NCBI GenBank assembly: GCA_020746105.1
Contig: CM036623.1
Location: 62,001 to 126,000 of the forward strand
Length of the DNA stretch: 64,000 bases
Source of the DNA: Trogon surrucura
Lineage: Eukaryota > Chordata > Aves > Trogoniformes > Trogonidae
Direction of reading: 5' to 3'
The translations under genes were made by a program, and so were the position numbers. The stretch's first letter is position 1. Every line of letters begins with the position of its first letter. The notes beneath the pieces are model-generated. The model saw only the letters and a program-made list of their open reading frames with translations, was not told where the DNA came from and searched no databases. Of this stretch, positions 48,105-62,549 are shown one piece after another.

Positions 48105-51100
48105 CCCTCTCCAGTCCAAAGGATACATTTTCAGAAGGACACCTTGGGAATTAGCTTAACACAATCCCAGGAGCAAAAAGGGCAGTTTGGCATCAGATTT
48201 CTCTTGCTCACATTACTGAAAATTTAATACTGCCTTTGCCCCTTTTTTTCTCAAAAAATGCCTGCTAAAGTAAGGTGAATGATTCTCGGCTGTTCAGTGC
48301 TGCTTAAAGTAAAGGACACACTAGCATCACGGTGTGATGCAAGTTTATATTGAATCTTGCTTTTGGAAAAGATTCAGATTTTCTGCCTGACTTTGAATAG
48401 AATCTTTAGGTTCTTATGCAAGTTGTTCTCCCTTTAAGAACCTTAACTCTTTTCTTAGCTCTTAGAAACTCTGGTTTCCCTTCATGTTTTAATTCATGTA
48501 ATAGTTTCACAATAGGCTTGCAGATGGAATTGGTTTGATATTTTAGAAGACACTTAGAGACAAGAAGAGGTTGGAAGCTTATTTTTAAATCTCAAGGTAT
48601 TCCTTTCATTGTCAGGACAGGGTGCATGGTCCCATAACTTGCCTTCTGTGGCAGTATCACCAGAGAACAATGAGTAGAAAAAAGACGTATTCTTGTGATA
48701 CTGTGAAAACTTCCAAAAATATGCTATTGTAAGAAATAAAGATGACAACTTCAGAAGTGTGTGCATGATGCAGTCTCAGAAACCCATCTTGGATCTGCAT
48801 CGCCATTTTTGAGTTTTGGAATGCATTATCCATGGGTCCCAGAGGGGAAGATCATTATGTGAGAGCTTCTGACTATGACTTTAAATCAGGAAAAAAGAGA
48901 GAGCAGAATTCACATGGTGAAACATCTTCTCCTTCTCTGTCTCTCTTTTGTCTCTTATACACCCTCTAGGAAGTAATTTCTGTAGTTAGAGAATACATCT
49001 CACATTTTGCTTTCCTTCAAAATTCTGAGTTCTTTAGTAACTTTTTGTTGAACTTTGGACCCACAGGGTAGCAGTGTTTTGGGAATGCATACACCTCAAA
49101 CATCTGAAAACATTTTGTGATCTATAATTAAAACCCTATTATCCTACACCATGAAAGCATAGCCCCCTTGGAACGTTTGCATTATACAACTGCATCTCTC
49201 AAAGACAGGGTCATTATGACTGCTCTGAATCACACGTAAAATTATCACTGCCAGTCTTCATCAATACTTCGATGGAAATCAAAGATGCTCAAAGTAAAAA
49301 AAGAAAAAAAAGGCACTTCTGTCTGATTCATAACCAATCAACGGCAAAAAAATACTGCTACAGATGCTGCGAGATTGGCAAAGTGCCCTTTCAAACATCA
49401 TCATGTTTTCATTTTTTAAGGTTAATAAGTGAAGCAGAAGATAAAAAAATCTAGACACCAAAATTTAAAAATATTTCTCTTAACTCACACACATGGTCCT
49501 TTGGAGTTCACTTTATGTGGTCAAGATTTTCATAAAAAGTTAATTTCAAATTTTACTTCTCAGCTAATTATGTAATTTTAGAATTCTCAGTGGTTGATTG
49601 GCACTATTTTGATTAGCTATGAATCATGTGGTAGGATTTTGTGCCTGACTCTGTGACTAATAGCGTCTGAAACAAAAATTTGTAAGTATTAGTATGAATA
49701 CTTAAAAGTATGACCATCTGGCTGAGAAATTTGGAGACCAGTTAATGGAGCCATTTCAAATGGCTTAATCACTGCAGTCCTGGAATTTACAGTTTGAATA
49801 AATTTCATTATTAGCAATGAAAAAATGTTGGAGCTGGATAAATGCACATGAAACTAGCAATGGTTTCTTAAACAGGGAGGGAGAAAGAGGAATACAGAAA
49901 AAAATTACAAAGAGGAAACAATGCAAAAGAAAAAAAAAAGAAAGAAGTCTTATAACACACTGCGATTGAAAAAATTATTCCTCACTCACCCCTCACATTC
50001 TTTTTAAGAAGCTGCAGAGGGTTTTCATGAAGGCCCAGCATGCCTAAACAAGTTTCACTCAGAAAGAATAAGTTGTAAAAGTTAAATCACCACTCATTTC
50101 TTTTGAGCCTGTCTTCAGCTGTGATCTGTGGAGCTTTAGTTTGTCTTGTCAGGGATAGATGAAACAGTACTGTAAGGCCAAACTCCAAAAAATCCTAACT
50201 TTTCTCAAGTGTGTGGGAATTACTTACATAAGGACAGCATTTCTTCCAGCAGTAGCCCATACAGTAGGTAGCTTATATGAAAAGCAGAAGCTTCTGGAGC
50301 ACATACACCTGTTCATCCATCGTCTTACAGAAGAGATTGAACATGTCTATGGATGTGTCAAAGATTGCTTGTAAGGTGCAAAAAATCTAGAGCAAATAGA
50401 CACAAAAGAAATGCAACAATTACGCAGAAAGGAAAAGTCAAGACTTCTAAACCATTTTTAGCACTTTTTTCATCCTTCCCGAAAACACAGCGCTACTCCA
50501 CTGGGCTGGCGTTGTGCCTTGTGCTTTTTTTGCATCTGGAATCCCTTGGTTTGTTGACTCAGGTAGTGGCACTCCCAAGGCCAAGGACTGCTTTGTTTGA
50601 CCTAGTGCATTCATCAATATTTGCATTGTTAATTTCATTATTTTGCAAAGCACCTTGGGATGTGTCTCATGAAAGAGGTTACACATAGAAATCCGCAGTC
50701 TTCTCTGATTAAAGTTTTCTGACAAGCACATCTCAATCGCTAGTCACCATCTCCTTTGCTTTTAAATTATTTCAACAACCACAGTATCTGAAGTTTTACT
50801 ACTGATTTTAAGCTATCCTTTTGTGAAATAATGGATGTATGAAAGTTTCATTACATATGACTGAAATACAGATATTAGATCTATGACTGAATCAATTTCT
50901 TATGTCATATAAATAGCATAGCTTTTATTAGAGATGTGTGCATATAGTAAAAAAATATACATATGCATATCTATATCTGCATATTTATAAATAAAATAAC
51001 TTAGGAATTGCCTGCTTTTATTTCCAACTTTAATCCATGGATAAATAGTTGTAATATTTATAGATATGAAACAATGCATCTCTGAAATTATTTCATTGCA

Positions 51101-52169
51101 TTAATTTAATCTGCTTATTAATTAGAAGCAATTTGTTTTATAGTACTTAACAGCAGTCTAGCATAAACTCATTCTGTATTTATGAAATAACACTTTTCAG
51201 TAATCCTAGAGCCGAAATACACTAACAACTAAATTATAAAGAATTCTACAGCATAGAAAACAAGGTTTACGTCTGATGAGACCTTTGTATGTTCTGAAGA
51301 GTAGAATTTACCTTAGAATTTCAAGATTGGTCCTATTTCGGATTTCTGTTCAACTTTGGTGTTATTATGTAGTTGTATTCTTGGAAATAAATCCACTCTA
51401 TCTTTTGTATTTGCTTGCCTGCAAGTGGTGATTCTTCCTCAGAGTAACTGGCACAGCACTGTGACAATTTTGTCTCTTTGGCTAGATCTTGTGAGTTGCT
51501 GAAGAAATCCTGCATTCCAAGAAGCATAGAGACAGTTAATGAACTTAAGAACTTGAACACTTCATTTGGACCCAAGCGTGAAATTTAGGTTCTTATTGAA
51601 CACTAAATCAGCTGTTCATGTGGATAAAGAAAAAAAATCTGTCATCTGACATTCTGGCATCATTAGGATACCAAGCAAAAAAGCCCATAACATCCACCTC
51701 TTCAGTAGCACACTGTTTTATTGTCTTAATCAAGAAACTAGACAATAAATATCGAGAGAAGGAAGAGAAAGCAACTGTCTCTAAGTTGGATTGCTTTGGC
51801 TTAGCTAATTTTAATTAGGATGATCTAACTCATTATACACTTGCTTAACTGTTCAGTGTCTATCTAGGTATTTCCAACACTCATCACTGTGGTATTTAAG
51901 CATCTAGTATGTCTTCCCAGTACCTATGCTTCCTCTTTTCTTCTACAGAAAATTGATTGAAAACAGTTCTTCTTATTTGGTTAATGTTTACATCTTGGTG
52001 GTGTATGTCCATCTGGCATCCCCAATTCATTGATGTAGGTGAAATCCTTGCTCGGATTCTTGTCTTCTCCAGTCTCAATGCAGTAGTCTCTTCTGTGACG
52101 AGAAATGAAACTTTTGAAGCCAAAAACCATTGGTGTGATCATGCTGTAGCAGATTTGTTGAGTAGCTCC

Positions 52170-52255
52170 ACTGATTCCCTCTTTTAACCTGAGCAGTTTG
52201 TTATGATTTTCAAGGTCCTTTCAACCTCAGATTGGCTATGGATAGTGATTTTTCA
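52170..52255 (+). mobile_element. possible highly diverged CR1 3' fragment
   Basis: ATGATTTTCAAGGTCCTTTC followed by AACCTCAG and GGCTATGGAT resembles the CR1 3' terminus in the plus orientation, by eye roughly three bases in four over about 40. There is no octamer tail and no longer match, so chance similarity is not excluded. Confidence 0.3.
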
Positions 52256-55200
52256 AACAAACACACTAATGCCACTCTCAGAAACATCTAAAACCAAATC
52301 ATATTCTTTCTGTCTTAAATTTATGTGATCTATGATGCCAAAAAAAAAAATTCTCAAAACCTGCTAAAACATAGCAGTCTTTGGAGAGTTGCTGAGCATC
52401 CTGGTGAAGATGCTTCCAGTTTCTGTAGTCCCCCAATGGTCAGCTGCTAGATGAAATTACTACATAATCTTATACTTAAATTGTAATTGTTTTCTCTTCC
52501 GACTGTAGAGAAACTGAAAAAAAAATCTCTAATGACCTACATTAAGTTCTCCTTGGTGTCAGTCCAGAGTAATGCAAGTAACAATAAAATATAGATAAAA
52601 TTATAATGTAACATACAGATTTTTTTTCCTTAGATAACAGAGCCCAAATATTAGTTTCTGGAGACATGAATGATACATACCTCTGAGATACTATTTTAAC
52701 ATCATTTTTTGAGCAGTATGTTCTGAAAAGCAATAAAGAGCCTTTCAATATTACGTATTTGGAAATGTGACAAGTTGTCAAAAGTAGCTTGAGAATTAAA
52801 GGAAATCCAGATCCCTGGACGTGTGGGCAATTTGTTTCAGATGCACCCTCTAACATTTATTAAAATATCTTCAAGAAATTTACATCAGTAAGCTACATAT
52901 TTGGATTCTTTGCAGATCTCCAAAATATTGTGTGTCTTTTTAACAAGCACGCTGAACCTGGAATATTAACTGGATCAGCAAAGCCATCTAAATACAAAAC
53001 ATTATTTAAACAGAATTACTCAGAGAAACCTACAGTATCTCAATGATATATTTTGCATACAAAAATACAATCGATAAACAAAAATACTGAGGAGGAAAAT
53101 ATAGTCTTTTATTTACAGTCAATAGTTCCTTAAGAATTTAGTTTAAAAATAAATACTCCATTCCACTACAGTAAGTTTTACAAAGTTAGTCATGGGCATA
53201 TCTTGTTTTTTGAGAAAATTAAACTTTCAGATAACATAGTAGAAACACACACACGTATATAATTACAATGTAAAGAGGGGAGAAAAAAGCACCTGAATCT
53301 ATTTAGTTTATTCTTTTAAGACATTTATAACATATTTAGTCAAGAACTACCCAAAGGAATTTGATTCCTGAAAACAAAAAAAAACCACCTTAAACCATAC
53401 TAACATTCTATTTTTTTTGCTGTACATACTATGGGACAAAAAATGCAAAGTTGAGCTCAATTCAAATGACAGCAAACATATAACTGTTGAGCATATTTGT
53501 GGACATTCAAGCAAAACTAGATTTTATTAAAGCAAATCCCATATGGACATGAGATTTAAACCCTGTTATATCTGTAAAACTTGCGAGGTACACAAAGAAT
53601 ATTAATAGTATTGCGAGAGAGTTTGCCATTTTGCTACATCTTTAAAGAGAAGTTAACCAGCCAAAGAAGCCTGTATTTTGGTGGATTTGAGTCACATGGA
53701 GAGAAGAGAGGGAAGAGTACCAACAACAATAACGTTCAACAGCGCAACTATTCAACTCGATCGGAAAGGAAAACAAACAAAAATATACCAAACAACTAAA
53801 TGAATGTTGAAAAATTATACTATAATCATACTAAAAACACTTTCCAGAGGCCAACTCTGATTCCTCCCAAAATAATATTTCTCCATTTTTGCTTCCTATA
53901 GCTTTTGAATATGGGAAGCTTTTAGTTTGTACAGAGAGTAATAGCTGAGTACAATGACAAGGGCTGCTCTTCTTCTTGAGGCTGATCTACTCTCAGAAAT
54001 GAAGTGTCATTATCATAAATATATGTTTTCAAAAAACTAAAAAAAAGTAATGCTGTTTCTCTTGGGCAACACGTTACCAGTCATCAGATGGGCATTCACA
54101 GCTTTGCTGAGAGCCTGTACAAGAAATAATACTTTTACCAACTCTCTGTAAAAAGGCTTATCCAATCCTGTGTGACATGAAGCGTGAGTTCTCTCTTTCT
54201 TTGCAACAGGTATCATCAACGTTTCAGAACCAGTGCTATATGACAAGAGTGTATTTCATTGACATAGCTCCTCTGAACTTGACACCTGAAAATCCATTAA
54301 ATTTCCCCCTCAAAGGCTCTCCCTTTTCTGAGCCATGTGCAAATGCAATTGTGGTGTTCAGGCTGTAGTAGTTACAAGTGGACTTGTTGAGCACGCACAG
54401 ATTATTTTACTTGACCAGCACTCAAGCCCCCATAGAAGCTTGTCCAAGATAAGCTGGCTTGATTATCTGATATAATATCATCTTTTAATAAAAAAAACCC
54501 CAATGAAATCAAACACTTGGTTGGGAGTTATGTGAGGATAGACTTCTTCCAATGAAAATCCACTAGAAAGAAATATTGAGTTTTATATTGTTACAATGGC
54601 ATTTTTTACCAACATTTTCATCTTAGGTACTCTACTGACTCTTTACTTGGCTCCTCAATATGTAGTGGAAAATACGTATAAAAAATAATGCCCAAAGACT
54701 GAGATACATCTCCCATATCACATATTCTTCTGGTCTGGAATCACACAGAAGTCAATTACGTAACTAAATGCACAAGTTCTGCCTCCTACCCAGAGAGAGA
54801 CAGGCCTTCTTGATGCACCATGATAAATAACAACAATGCATGAAAACACTGCATTGATTGTCAAACTGTAAAACATGACTGAATCATGTTCAACTAAGGT
54901 GAATCACGAAGGTTTAACTTGTGCACAGTAAAGCCACGTAAATCTTCATTGTGATTTGGAAGTTAATTGATCTCTCCCCACCCAATAATTGACTGAACCA
55001 GTTTCATAACTACATGACTTTTCTTTCAAGAAAAGAAGGAGAGTGGGGAATTATATAAATCACTGAGGAAAAATGGTGATAGGGGAGGAGTTCCCCATGT
55101 CAGTTTGCTGAACTTGAACACTACAGGGAATCTTTAAGGAATGACATTCATAGCTGAACCTTCTTATTTCTTTATAGCCCTTCTAAAACACACTGGACTG

Positions 55201-58200
55201 CAACACGAAATGTGAATGAAAAGGATTCAGAAAAAAAGTATTGTTTCTATGTGAAATGAAATCAGTTTTATTCTTTCACCTCCTTGTCTGATATGAAAGA
55301 AGTCTAGTCTAGAACTGTGACCTTGTTCCATTTTAATTCATTACAAGATGGTATCTTTCTCCCTAAAATTTAAAAGACATCCGATCACAAAAACTCATTC
55401 TAATAAAGAGAATGAAGTAAGAATTATAAGAACATGGCTGTTATCCAGTTTATAGTGATTAGCTGCTAGTGGCAATACACTCCTTAAACTACTTAACACC
55501 TACGGACTAAGCATCAGGTGCTACACAATATATATGTTCATTTGCTGATTAATGATGCTCCAAGCAGTAGGAAATAGCACTATATTCTTTAGTCTCTACA
55601 CAGTTTCTGCTGGTTCTATAAGATATTGTCCGTGGATAGTTGCTCGGGATAAGCATTGTCCAATACACGGAATGTATTTACAGCATGCCAAACGAGAAAG
55701 TAAAATACTGAACTACAAGCTTGGTCCCTCTGGAAGAAGTCAGAGAGAAAACGTACCACTGAAAGTTTTCAAATGCCTAATTCACAGACTGACAAAAAAT
55801 CGTCTTGCTGAAGAGTCACAAAAAGATTAAACACTGTCAAGCAGCGAACAGATATTCCGGCTGCTCTTTCTAAAATCACTCGAGCTTAACCTCTGAGGGT
55901 GCTGTGTGTCAGAGTCAATACAATACATGAATCAGCCTGTGTCAGTATTCTCTAGGACTTGGAGCTCATCAAACATATTACAGTTTAATTGCTATCACAA
56001 ACCCACCCCACCTACCATCTTTAGGACTATTTTGTGCCCCAGTTAGCTTCTAATGGCAGTGAAGCCAATAGTTATCTGCGATGACAGACTTTGGCCTCAT
56101 CATTTGGCCCTAAGCTACAAGTACAAGTGCATGGTTAGGAAAGGCAGAGAACTCAGAAGGCATGGCAGCTAAAATCTTCTTACCTCTAGGAAAATATGAA
56201 GGTTGCTGGCAGGAGAACACTGGGAAACCTGAAATACAACTGTCTGTCAGGACTCCGTTAATGGATCTCTCTTTCAACAGTTTGTAGTCAACGTATCAGT
56301 GGTCACAGCACAATATAAAAGTGAGAATATACCAGTGATTCTGTTCATATTACAAAATCATATGAGCAATAAATAGAACACAGGCACAGAATGAAGTTCA
56401 TATATAAACACGGAATTTCTCAAATCTATAGAACCTAATTAAAGGATACATTCAAACATACAATTTTTTTTTGCTGTACTTTTAGGAAATGGTGGTTAAA
56501 GCAAAGATGCCACACCAACTGCCTCATCCTTCAAAAGCACCCAGAGTTCCAAAATCCTGAGGAAGAACCTCTCACAGAAAAGAAATCCATGTCCCACCCT
56601 GGGATAATTCAGGATAATTTTCATAACAGAATTCTAAAAGAGATTTTAATCAGTCCCATGACCCCATAAGGTCCTTTAGGGATATCTTTTACAGTGGGCC
56701 ACAGGAATACTTACATAAATAAAACTACTTGCATATATAAATACTACCACCTTCTATAAAAAGGCTTCGTGTTACCTCAATACTGGATTGTTGAAGATAA
56801 AATTGGAGTGACAAAGTATGAATGAAATTAACCAGAATTATCTAAGGAAAAAATATAAAATTGCAGCCTTTAATTTGCTCTGTGACATCTGGTGGAAAAA
56901 AACTAGAGATGGTTTGTTTCTGCCACATCTACATTATGGGAAAGCTTATGCTACTTGATAATGTCCTCCCACGAAGGTAGTGCATTCTGGGTCTAAGTTA
57001 TAAGTTCAGAATTTTTACTTCATTGCTTCTTAAAAAAACTCTTCTCTTATACCCAGTGCTTACATTTTATAAAAAACCACCAATTTAAAAGCTTGAATGC
57101 CATGAAGTATCAAATCAAAATAATTTAAAGCCAGTTGAAGGCTGCCAAATTAACTGAAAATATTAGAGAATTTAAGTGTACCATATTTTCAACAAGCAGA
57201 ATAAAACCTAACATCCATTTTAGTAGTGTTTCTAAGAATATTTTTTGAAATGAAGATATTGTAAGAAAAAAAAACCCAACAAACAAAAAAGAAAATTTCT
57301 TGCTGACATTTTGGAAAAAAACTGCATCAACAAACAAGTATTTTTGAAGAGTTCTAATGATTTTGCTTGGACAACTTTTGAACTTTACAGCTCTGAAACA
57401 AAATCGGTATGGTTCAAACCCTACTGAGCAGTGGCAATGTTTGTTAATGATATTAACAGGTCTTATCTAATAATTCACTTAAAGAAGAGACTGTTATTTA
57501 AATTCTGCATCACATTAACTGTACCCAAGGTAAACTCCCTCACATATGCTCAATCCTTTGACAAATACTAAGGAACTAGGTTTTCTGTGGTTTTGGGATT
57601 TCACACTGTGCAATCCAAAATGCCACTTTTCTCAGATCTAGCTTGGGAATCTCTAAAACACTGTTGAATTCCAAAACATATAAATTTGCTACCTGGTAAA
57701 TACAACAAGGTGTATTAGACATTAATTAAAGTTTTGAAAGAAATGTTTATAATTTGACAATGTTTTCCTGTGTTATATTTTTCTACCCTGCACTATTTGT
57801 GATATTTTAAATTTAAAATGACAACAAAGAGCTCTTCTGGCCTGGATAAGAATATTTCATTACAGCTGAGAAAAAACACTTTATTAGGTCTGTCAAGAGG
57901 AACTATTTGAACTGGTGAGTCAATGGATACGGGGTGCCATTTAGGTACATCTGAACTGAGTCCAATAAGCTGCAATTAGACTACACAAGCCCTTCAGAAA
58001 GAAAGGTTCCATCCTGATTTGAAAGCATCAGAAAATGAACAAAGCACAACTATCTTTGCTAACTTCTTCCAGTGGTTAACTAGCCTCATTACTAATAGTT
58101 TATAGTTTGTTGCTAAGTTTAAATGATCTCATTTTAATTTTTATACTAGTTTCATTATATTTTTCCTTGGTGGCTCAAGAAACCGCTTAGCTCCTACTAT

Positions 58201-61200
58201 TTTCTCTCTTTGAAGGAGTTCATTGATTATAATCAAGTTACTTCTTAACTTTATTTATTTTCTGTACATTTATATGCAAATACGTAGGCTTATCTTCAAA
58301 AGAAGAACGCCAAAGAGAACTCTCCAGACTGCAAATCCTGACATTCAATAACCAGCGTTAATAAATTCTAAAGGTGTTGGGAAAAAAAAGATTAATATAA
58401 CAATATTGGACAATACTGTCCATAACAATATTGGGTAAGATTGAAACAAAGCCAGGAAAGAGCAAAAACTAGGTGGATATGATTTTCTGAAACCACAAGC
58501 TTAGACTGGTGCTGGAACACGGATTAAGGAGGTAGATTTTCAAAAGCAAATCAAAGCTGTAATGAGATGAATATTTCTAACTTGTTTGGGCGTTTCTGGA
58601 ATTCCACACCCACATGAGATTAAGGCATCCATTTTTAAGATACTGACCTGAAGCAGTGAAGAAACAGTATTACTAACTAAGTAAATACACAGTTGTCCAC
58701 TGCTCCATATTCATCAGCTAGGCAAGATGTTCAGATCTAACACAGAAACTGCTAATGATTTACTGGAAAATCAAGGCAATAAGAACCCTGTACATCATAA
58801 GAAAACAAAATCTTCTGTTCACATTTCATGTAGAAAAAAATTAGACTGGTCAGAGATACCCTGCCTGTTCATATCTGGTTGGAGAAGACATTCTCAGCAA
58901 TTCAGAAAAGTTCAAATCTCATGTAAACTTTCTCCTTCCTGGAACTGCTTAAGATATTCATTTATTTTTCTCTCTGCTTTCTGAATATGCCATCCATTTT
59001 ACTTTAATTTTCCATATGTACAGAAACTGAAGATCAAACAGTTTCTATTTTCCTGGAAAAAGAATTCTAAGTTAAATACAAAAGTATAATATTCAATCTA
59101 TAGAGTTACAACCCTATAATAAAGCACATAATAAAACATTTACATGGGTTAATCATGACAAAACACTTGGGAAGCTTTCATAGATTAATAAAAACATAAT
59201 GAAAATATAATTTATATTGTCAAAATATCTCAAAAAAGAAAAAACCTTTCACTTTAAAATCAGTAAGTGGTGATGTTGTAAATAAGGTAAAGAGCACTTC
59301 ACAAATTATTATTTACTTATCTAAGCTGAATCTTTCCTAATAATTCAGTTAAGAAATCAATAATGTATATAATTTTCCAAGGTAATAAGGACCTACTGAG
59401 TTTACAGACTTTAAGAAGCTTGGCAATGATAGAAGAGTTAAAATCAAAATTTAAAAAAACCAGAAAATAATCCCCCTTAAGCCACATCTACTTGGTGGTC
59501 ACAAAAGTGACTTCTATGTAGTGTAGAGCTATTTTAAATTTCATAGCTGGGAAAACTGTAACTGTCTAGCTATTGTTGTTTGGCTTAATTTAGTCCTCTC
59601 TTTACTTTTACTTCCTTGACAGCAATATAGAAATGTACCAGAGACTTCTGATCCACTCCATCTCTTATTTTTTTTTTCTTTTCTCCTTCTCTGCTTTTAT
59701 TCTCTCCAAACTATAAAGCTCAGGATAAAAAGTCAGGCACCAAACTAAATGCAAGCTTAAAGCATAACTTTTGGTGATACTTGGTGAATCCAGGATGAAT
59801 GCCGGCCGATGCCCAATTGTTATGCCTGCAGTACTTAAATATGTCAAAATTAAATGCCTCACATAGACATACATTATCTGTTAATATCTCTTCTCAAATA
59901 TAACATCAGTTAAGGACAGCAGGTGTACCATTGTCACTTCCATCACCGTCTGAAGACACTTCTGGGTATCACTAGGGGTATAAGGTGTGATATTTAGCTG
60001 ATGAATTCCATTCAAGAGTCTTAAAGTCTTGATTAGGAGAATGAATCAAATAGTCTGGGTGAACTCTTTTTTAAAAGATAACTACTAGTAGAGGATTTAA
60101 GTAAGAGGTGAAGCTGGAATCAGAGTCTCTGCCTTGAGAAGAAAATTGAAGAAGAGGAAGAAACAGTGTCTCTGTGCTACGTAACTTTTTTAACCTTCTG
60201 AAAAAAAATTAGCCTAAATTCTCAAAACATTGGCAAATACATAATCTGAAAAAAAGAATTATAAATCTGATCAAATGCTTTACATCAATAATTTTAATTT
60301 TAATCCCTTTTCATACACATTTTTCAACATTTCAAAATGAAAAGTCAATCTGAACTGAAAAATTAAACTTCACATTTAGAAATTTTGAAACAGGATATTT
60401 CAATAATTTAAAAACTTTTTTTCAATAATATACTTCTAATGAGAATTTTCAGGACCCATCCTTTTTCGCAAACAGTGCTACTCTTGTTGATTAATATTTC
60501 AAGTTAAACATTGTGTTGAAAAATTCCTGATCGAGTCAAATGGCAATATACACTAACTCCATGACAGATAGAAAACCTTATCAAAACCCATCACTTGTTT
60601 ACTTAAACACTCATCAGGACTGCCTTGCTTGCTGTTGTTCTTTGGCTTTTATAAAGATTATTGCTCCTGTTGTTTATCGCTAGTAATACTGGAAACAAAT
60701 GTACTTTATCTATTTGGTTGAAGACAGAAAACTTAAATCCTTGGAATTTATTTCTCTGCAATGGGAATAGTCAAACCGCAAATCAGATTATTTTTGCTGG
60801 TTTATTATTGACTGATTTCATATGAACTAAGCTTACATATCTTGAATATATCTGCAGCAGCTAGGAACTCCAAAACATACAAGAGAATCTCGATTCCCTT
60901 ATTTTTATCTATGCAGGAGTGAGAGAGATACTAATTTAAGAAACCTGCAATGTATGAAATCTTCAAATTAATCAATGAATGGGCTTCTCCACATCTGTTT
61001 TTTTCTTCAATAACTGTACACTTCTAGAGAAGACTTTGCCTTAGGTTTCATCACAGTTTCCCTATCTAAGTCACTGTATGGATAACCTATATCTGTCTCA
61101 TGTATACTGTTTCCAGATTCTAAGCAAAGCACTAATATTTTTCCATTTTCGTACTTTTTGACTTCGCCTTATTTCTCTTTGTAACCAACTTCAGACACTG

Positions 61201-62504
61201 TTACCGTAAAGAAGGGGATTTCTCTCCTGTGGTCAACATGCAGAACTGTGTCTCCTCCCTTCTGTTGTTCCTATTTATAGGCTGTTACCTACTGGTATTT
61301 AAAAATCAGTTTTCTGTTTTACCTTAAATTAACTTCTGCTTCAAGAGCTCTCCTTCTAAGAACCTAAATCCTTAAAATGCAGTAAGAATATTCATGTAAG
61401 AGCAGATATTCTGCATTTTTTTTTTTCAAGTTCTGCTACTTTATGGACAATGGTTATAATGTTACAGGAGGACAGCGAGACTCTTTTTTTTCTTCCTCAA
61501 GTTTTACTTATTAAATCATATATACATATATATGAATGTATGCTGGATACATTCTTCAAACAAATATACGGTGACAGAAGCAGGCTGCATAATCTATTTT
61601 AGAGTGAGATATTCACTGTTTAAAAGAAAGCTTTCAATAGATTTGAAAGCCAGAGATTTAATGGCAAATGTGTAACTTCATGGAGATACAGTGTTGGTTT
61701 TTGGTTCGATGAATAATGACTAATAAACCCATAATTTTATGGAACTGATATTTTCAATATATTCTGAAATAAAAATATATATTTTAATAATTTTTCATTA
61801 GAGGCTCAAAATTTAGGAAATGTTAGGTTAAAACCATAAAAATAATGAATTTGTTACGCCGTTAATCATAAAACTAAAGAATTTGAAGCTATTCCTTTTC
61901 ATGTGCAAAATGTTTCCATTCCAACGTACGGCATAAGCTGAAGCTTCTATAAAAATATTTATAGTAAAATATAGCAGAAATCTACAATTACACTTAATCA
62001 GTTTTAGAAAGATGCATCCAATACTTAGTGTAAAATTATTTAGAATCAGTCGATTTTACCTCAGTTACCGCAAAAGTAACAAAAGGTATGACATACGTGA
62101 GTTGAATGGCATATTTGCTCTCATCTACACAAAGCCCTGTAAATAACCTACAGGTTGTTAGTCATTGCTTAATTCAGCATCCAAAATGCTCATTTTAGCT
62201 CCTCCCTGTTAATGCATTATGCACAGAGTCCTTTAAATAGGCATTAACAACCAGATGCATTTTAAGCAGTGTAAGAAAGAGTTACAGAAAACAATTTTGA
62301 TTTCCCATGTAACAACCTTCTTAGAATTCCCTCCACTGAATGCACAAACCCCTCTGAAGGAACTGAAAAGTCTTTAGTAGATTGTCTTGGAACAGATCGG
62401 CAAAGCAGAATTCGGTGTCTAACATAAGGTGCTCCCTGGGCCATGGGTGTAGTAAAGCATCATGCAAGGTATGAAGTCACACTATCACTTGCATCTTTCG
62501 TCTT

Positions 62505-62549
62505 TCAGTTGGCAGTCACACTGGCTTCCTTCTGACGTAGTCTTTCTTT
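62505..62549 (-). CDS. FMN1: Formin-1, last coding exon
   Basis: Minus-strand exon of 45 bases: acceptor TTCTTCAACAG just right of 62549, then codons for KERLRQKEASVTAN and TGA at 62505-62507. This matches the conserved C-terminus of formin-1 as I know it. Formin-1 is an FH1/FH2 actin nucleator and elongation factor that also associates with microtubules and cell junctions. The exon encodes only the basic tail after the FH2 domain. The intron before it is phase 0 (ASL|KER). FMN1 converges on GREM1, as in other vertebrates; the limb deformity mutations first assigned to formin in mouse were later traced to loss of GREM1 regulation in this region. The 3' UTR continues to the left for an unknown distance. 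Confidence 0.93.
   Translation of the reverse strand, partial: KERLRQKEASVTAN

Larger units (their letters stand above)
40496..62504. other. GREM1-FMN1 gap, including the FMN1 3' UTR of unknown length
   Basis: Twenty-two kilobases with no supportable gene and no firmly recognisable CR1, SINE, LTR or DNA transposon (one possible worn CR1 scrap at about 52195-52245). The longest open frame, 157 codons at 47475-47948, has no recognisable similarity. The right-hand part must contain the FMN1 3' UTR on the minus strand, but its end is unresolved: minus-strand AATAAA occurs for example at 58250-58259 (overlapping pair) and near 59695. Several AT-rich stretches with TAATTA-type homeobox sites look like conserved enhancers. 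In other vertebrates the limb and kidney enhancers of GREM1 lie in this interval and within FMN1. Confidence 0.65.

Noticed and set aside
48087..48115. Strong-looking splice acceptor (T-run, CCCTCTCCAG)
   Set aside because: No open, recognisable exon follows and no partner donor is evident.
55552..55830. 92-codon plus-strand frame
   Set aside because: No recognisable similarity and no convincing context. Considered chance.
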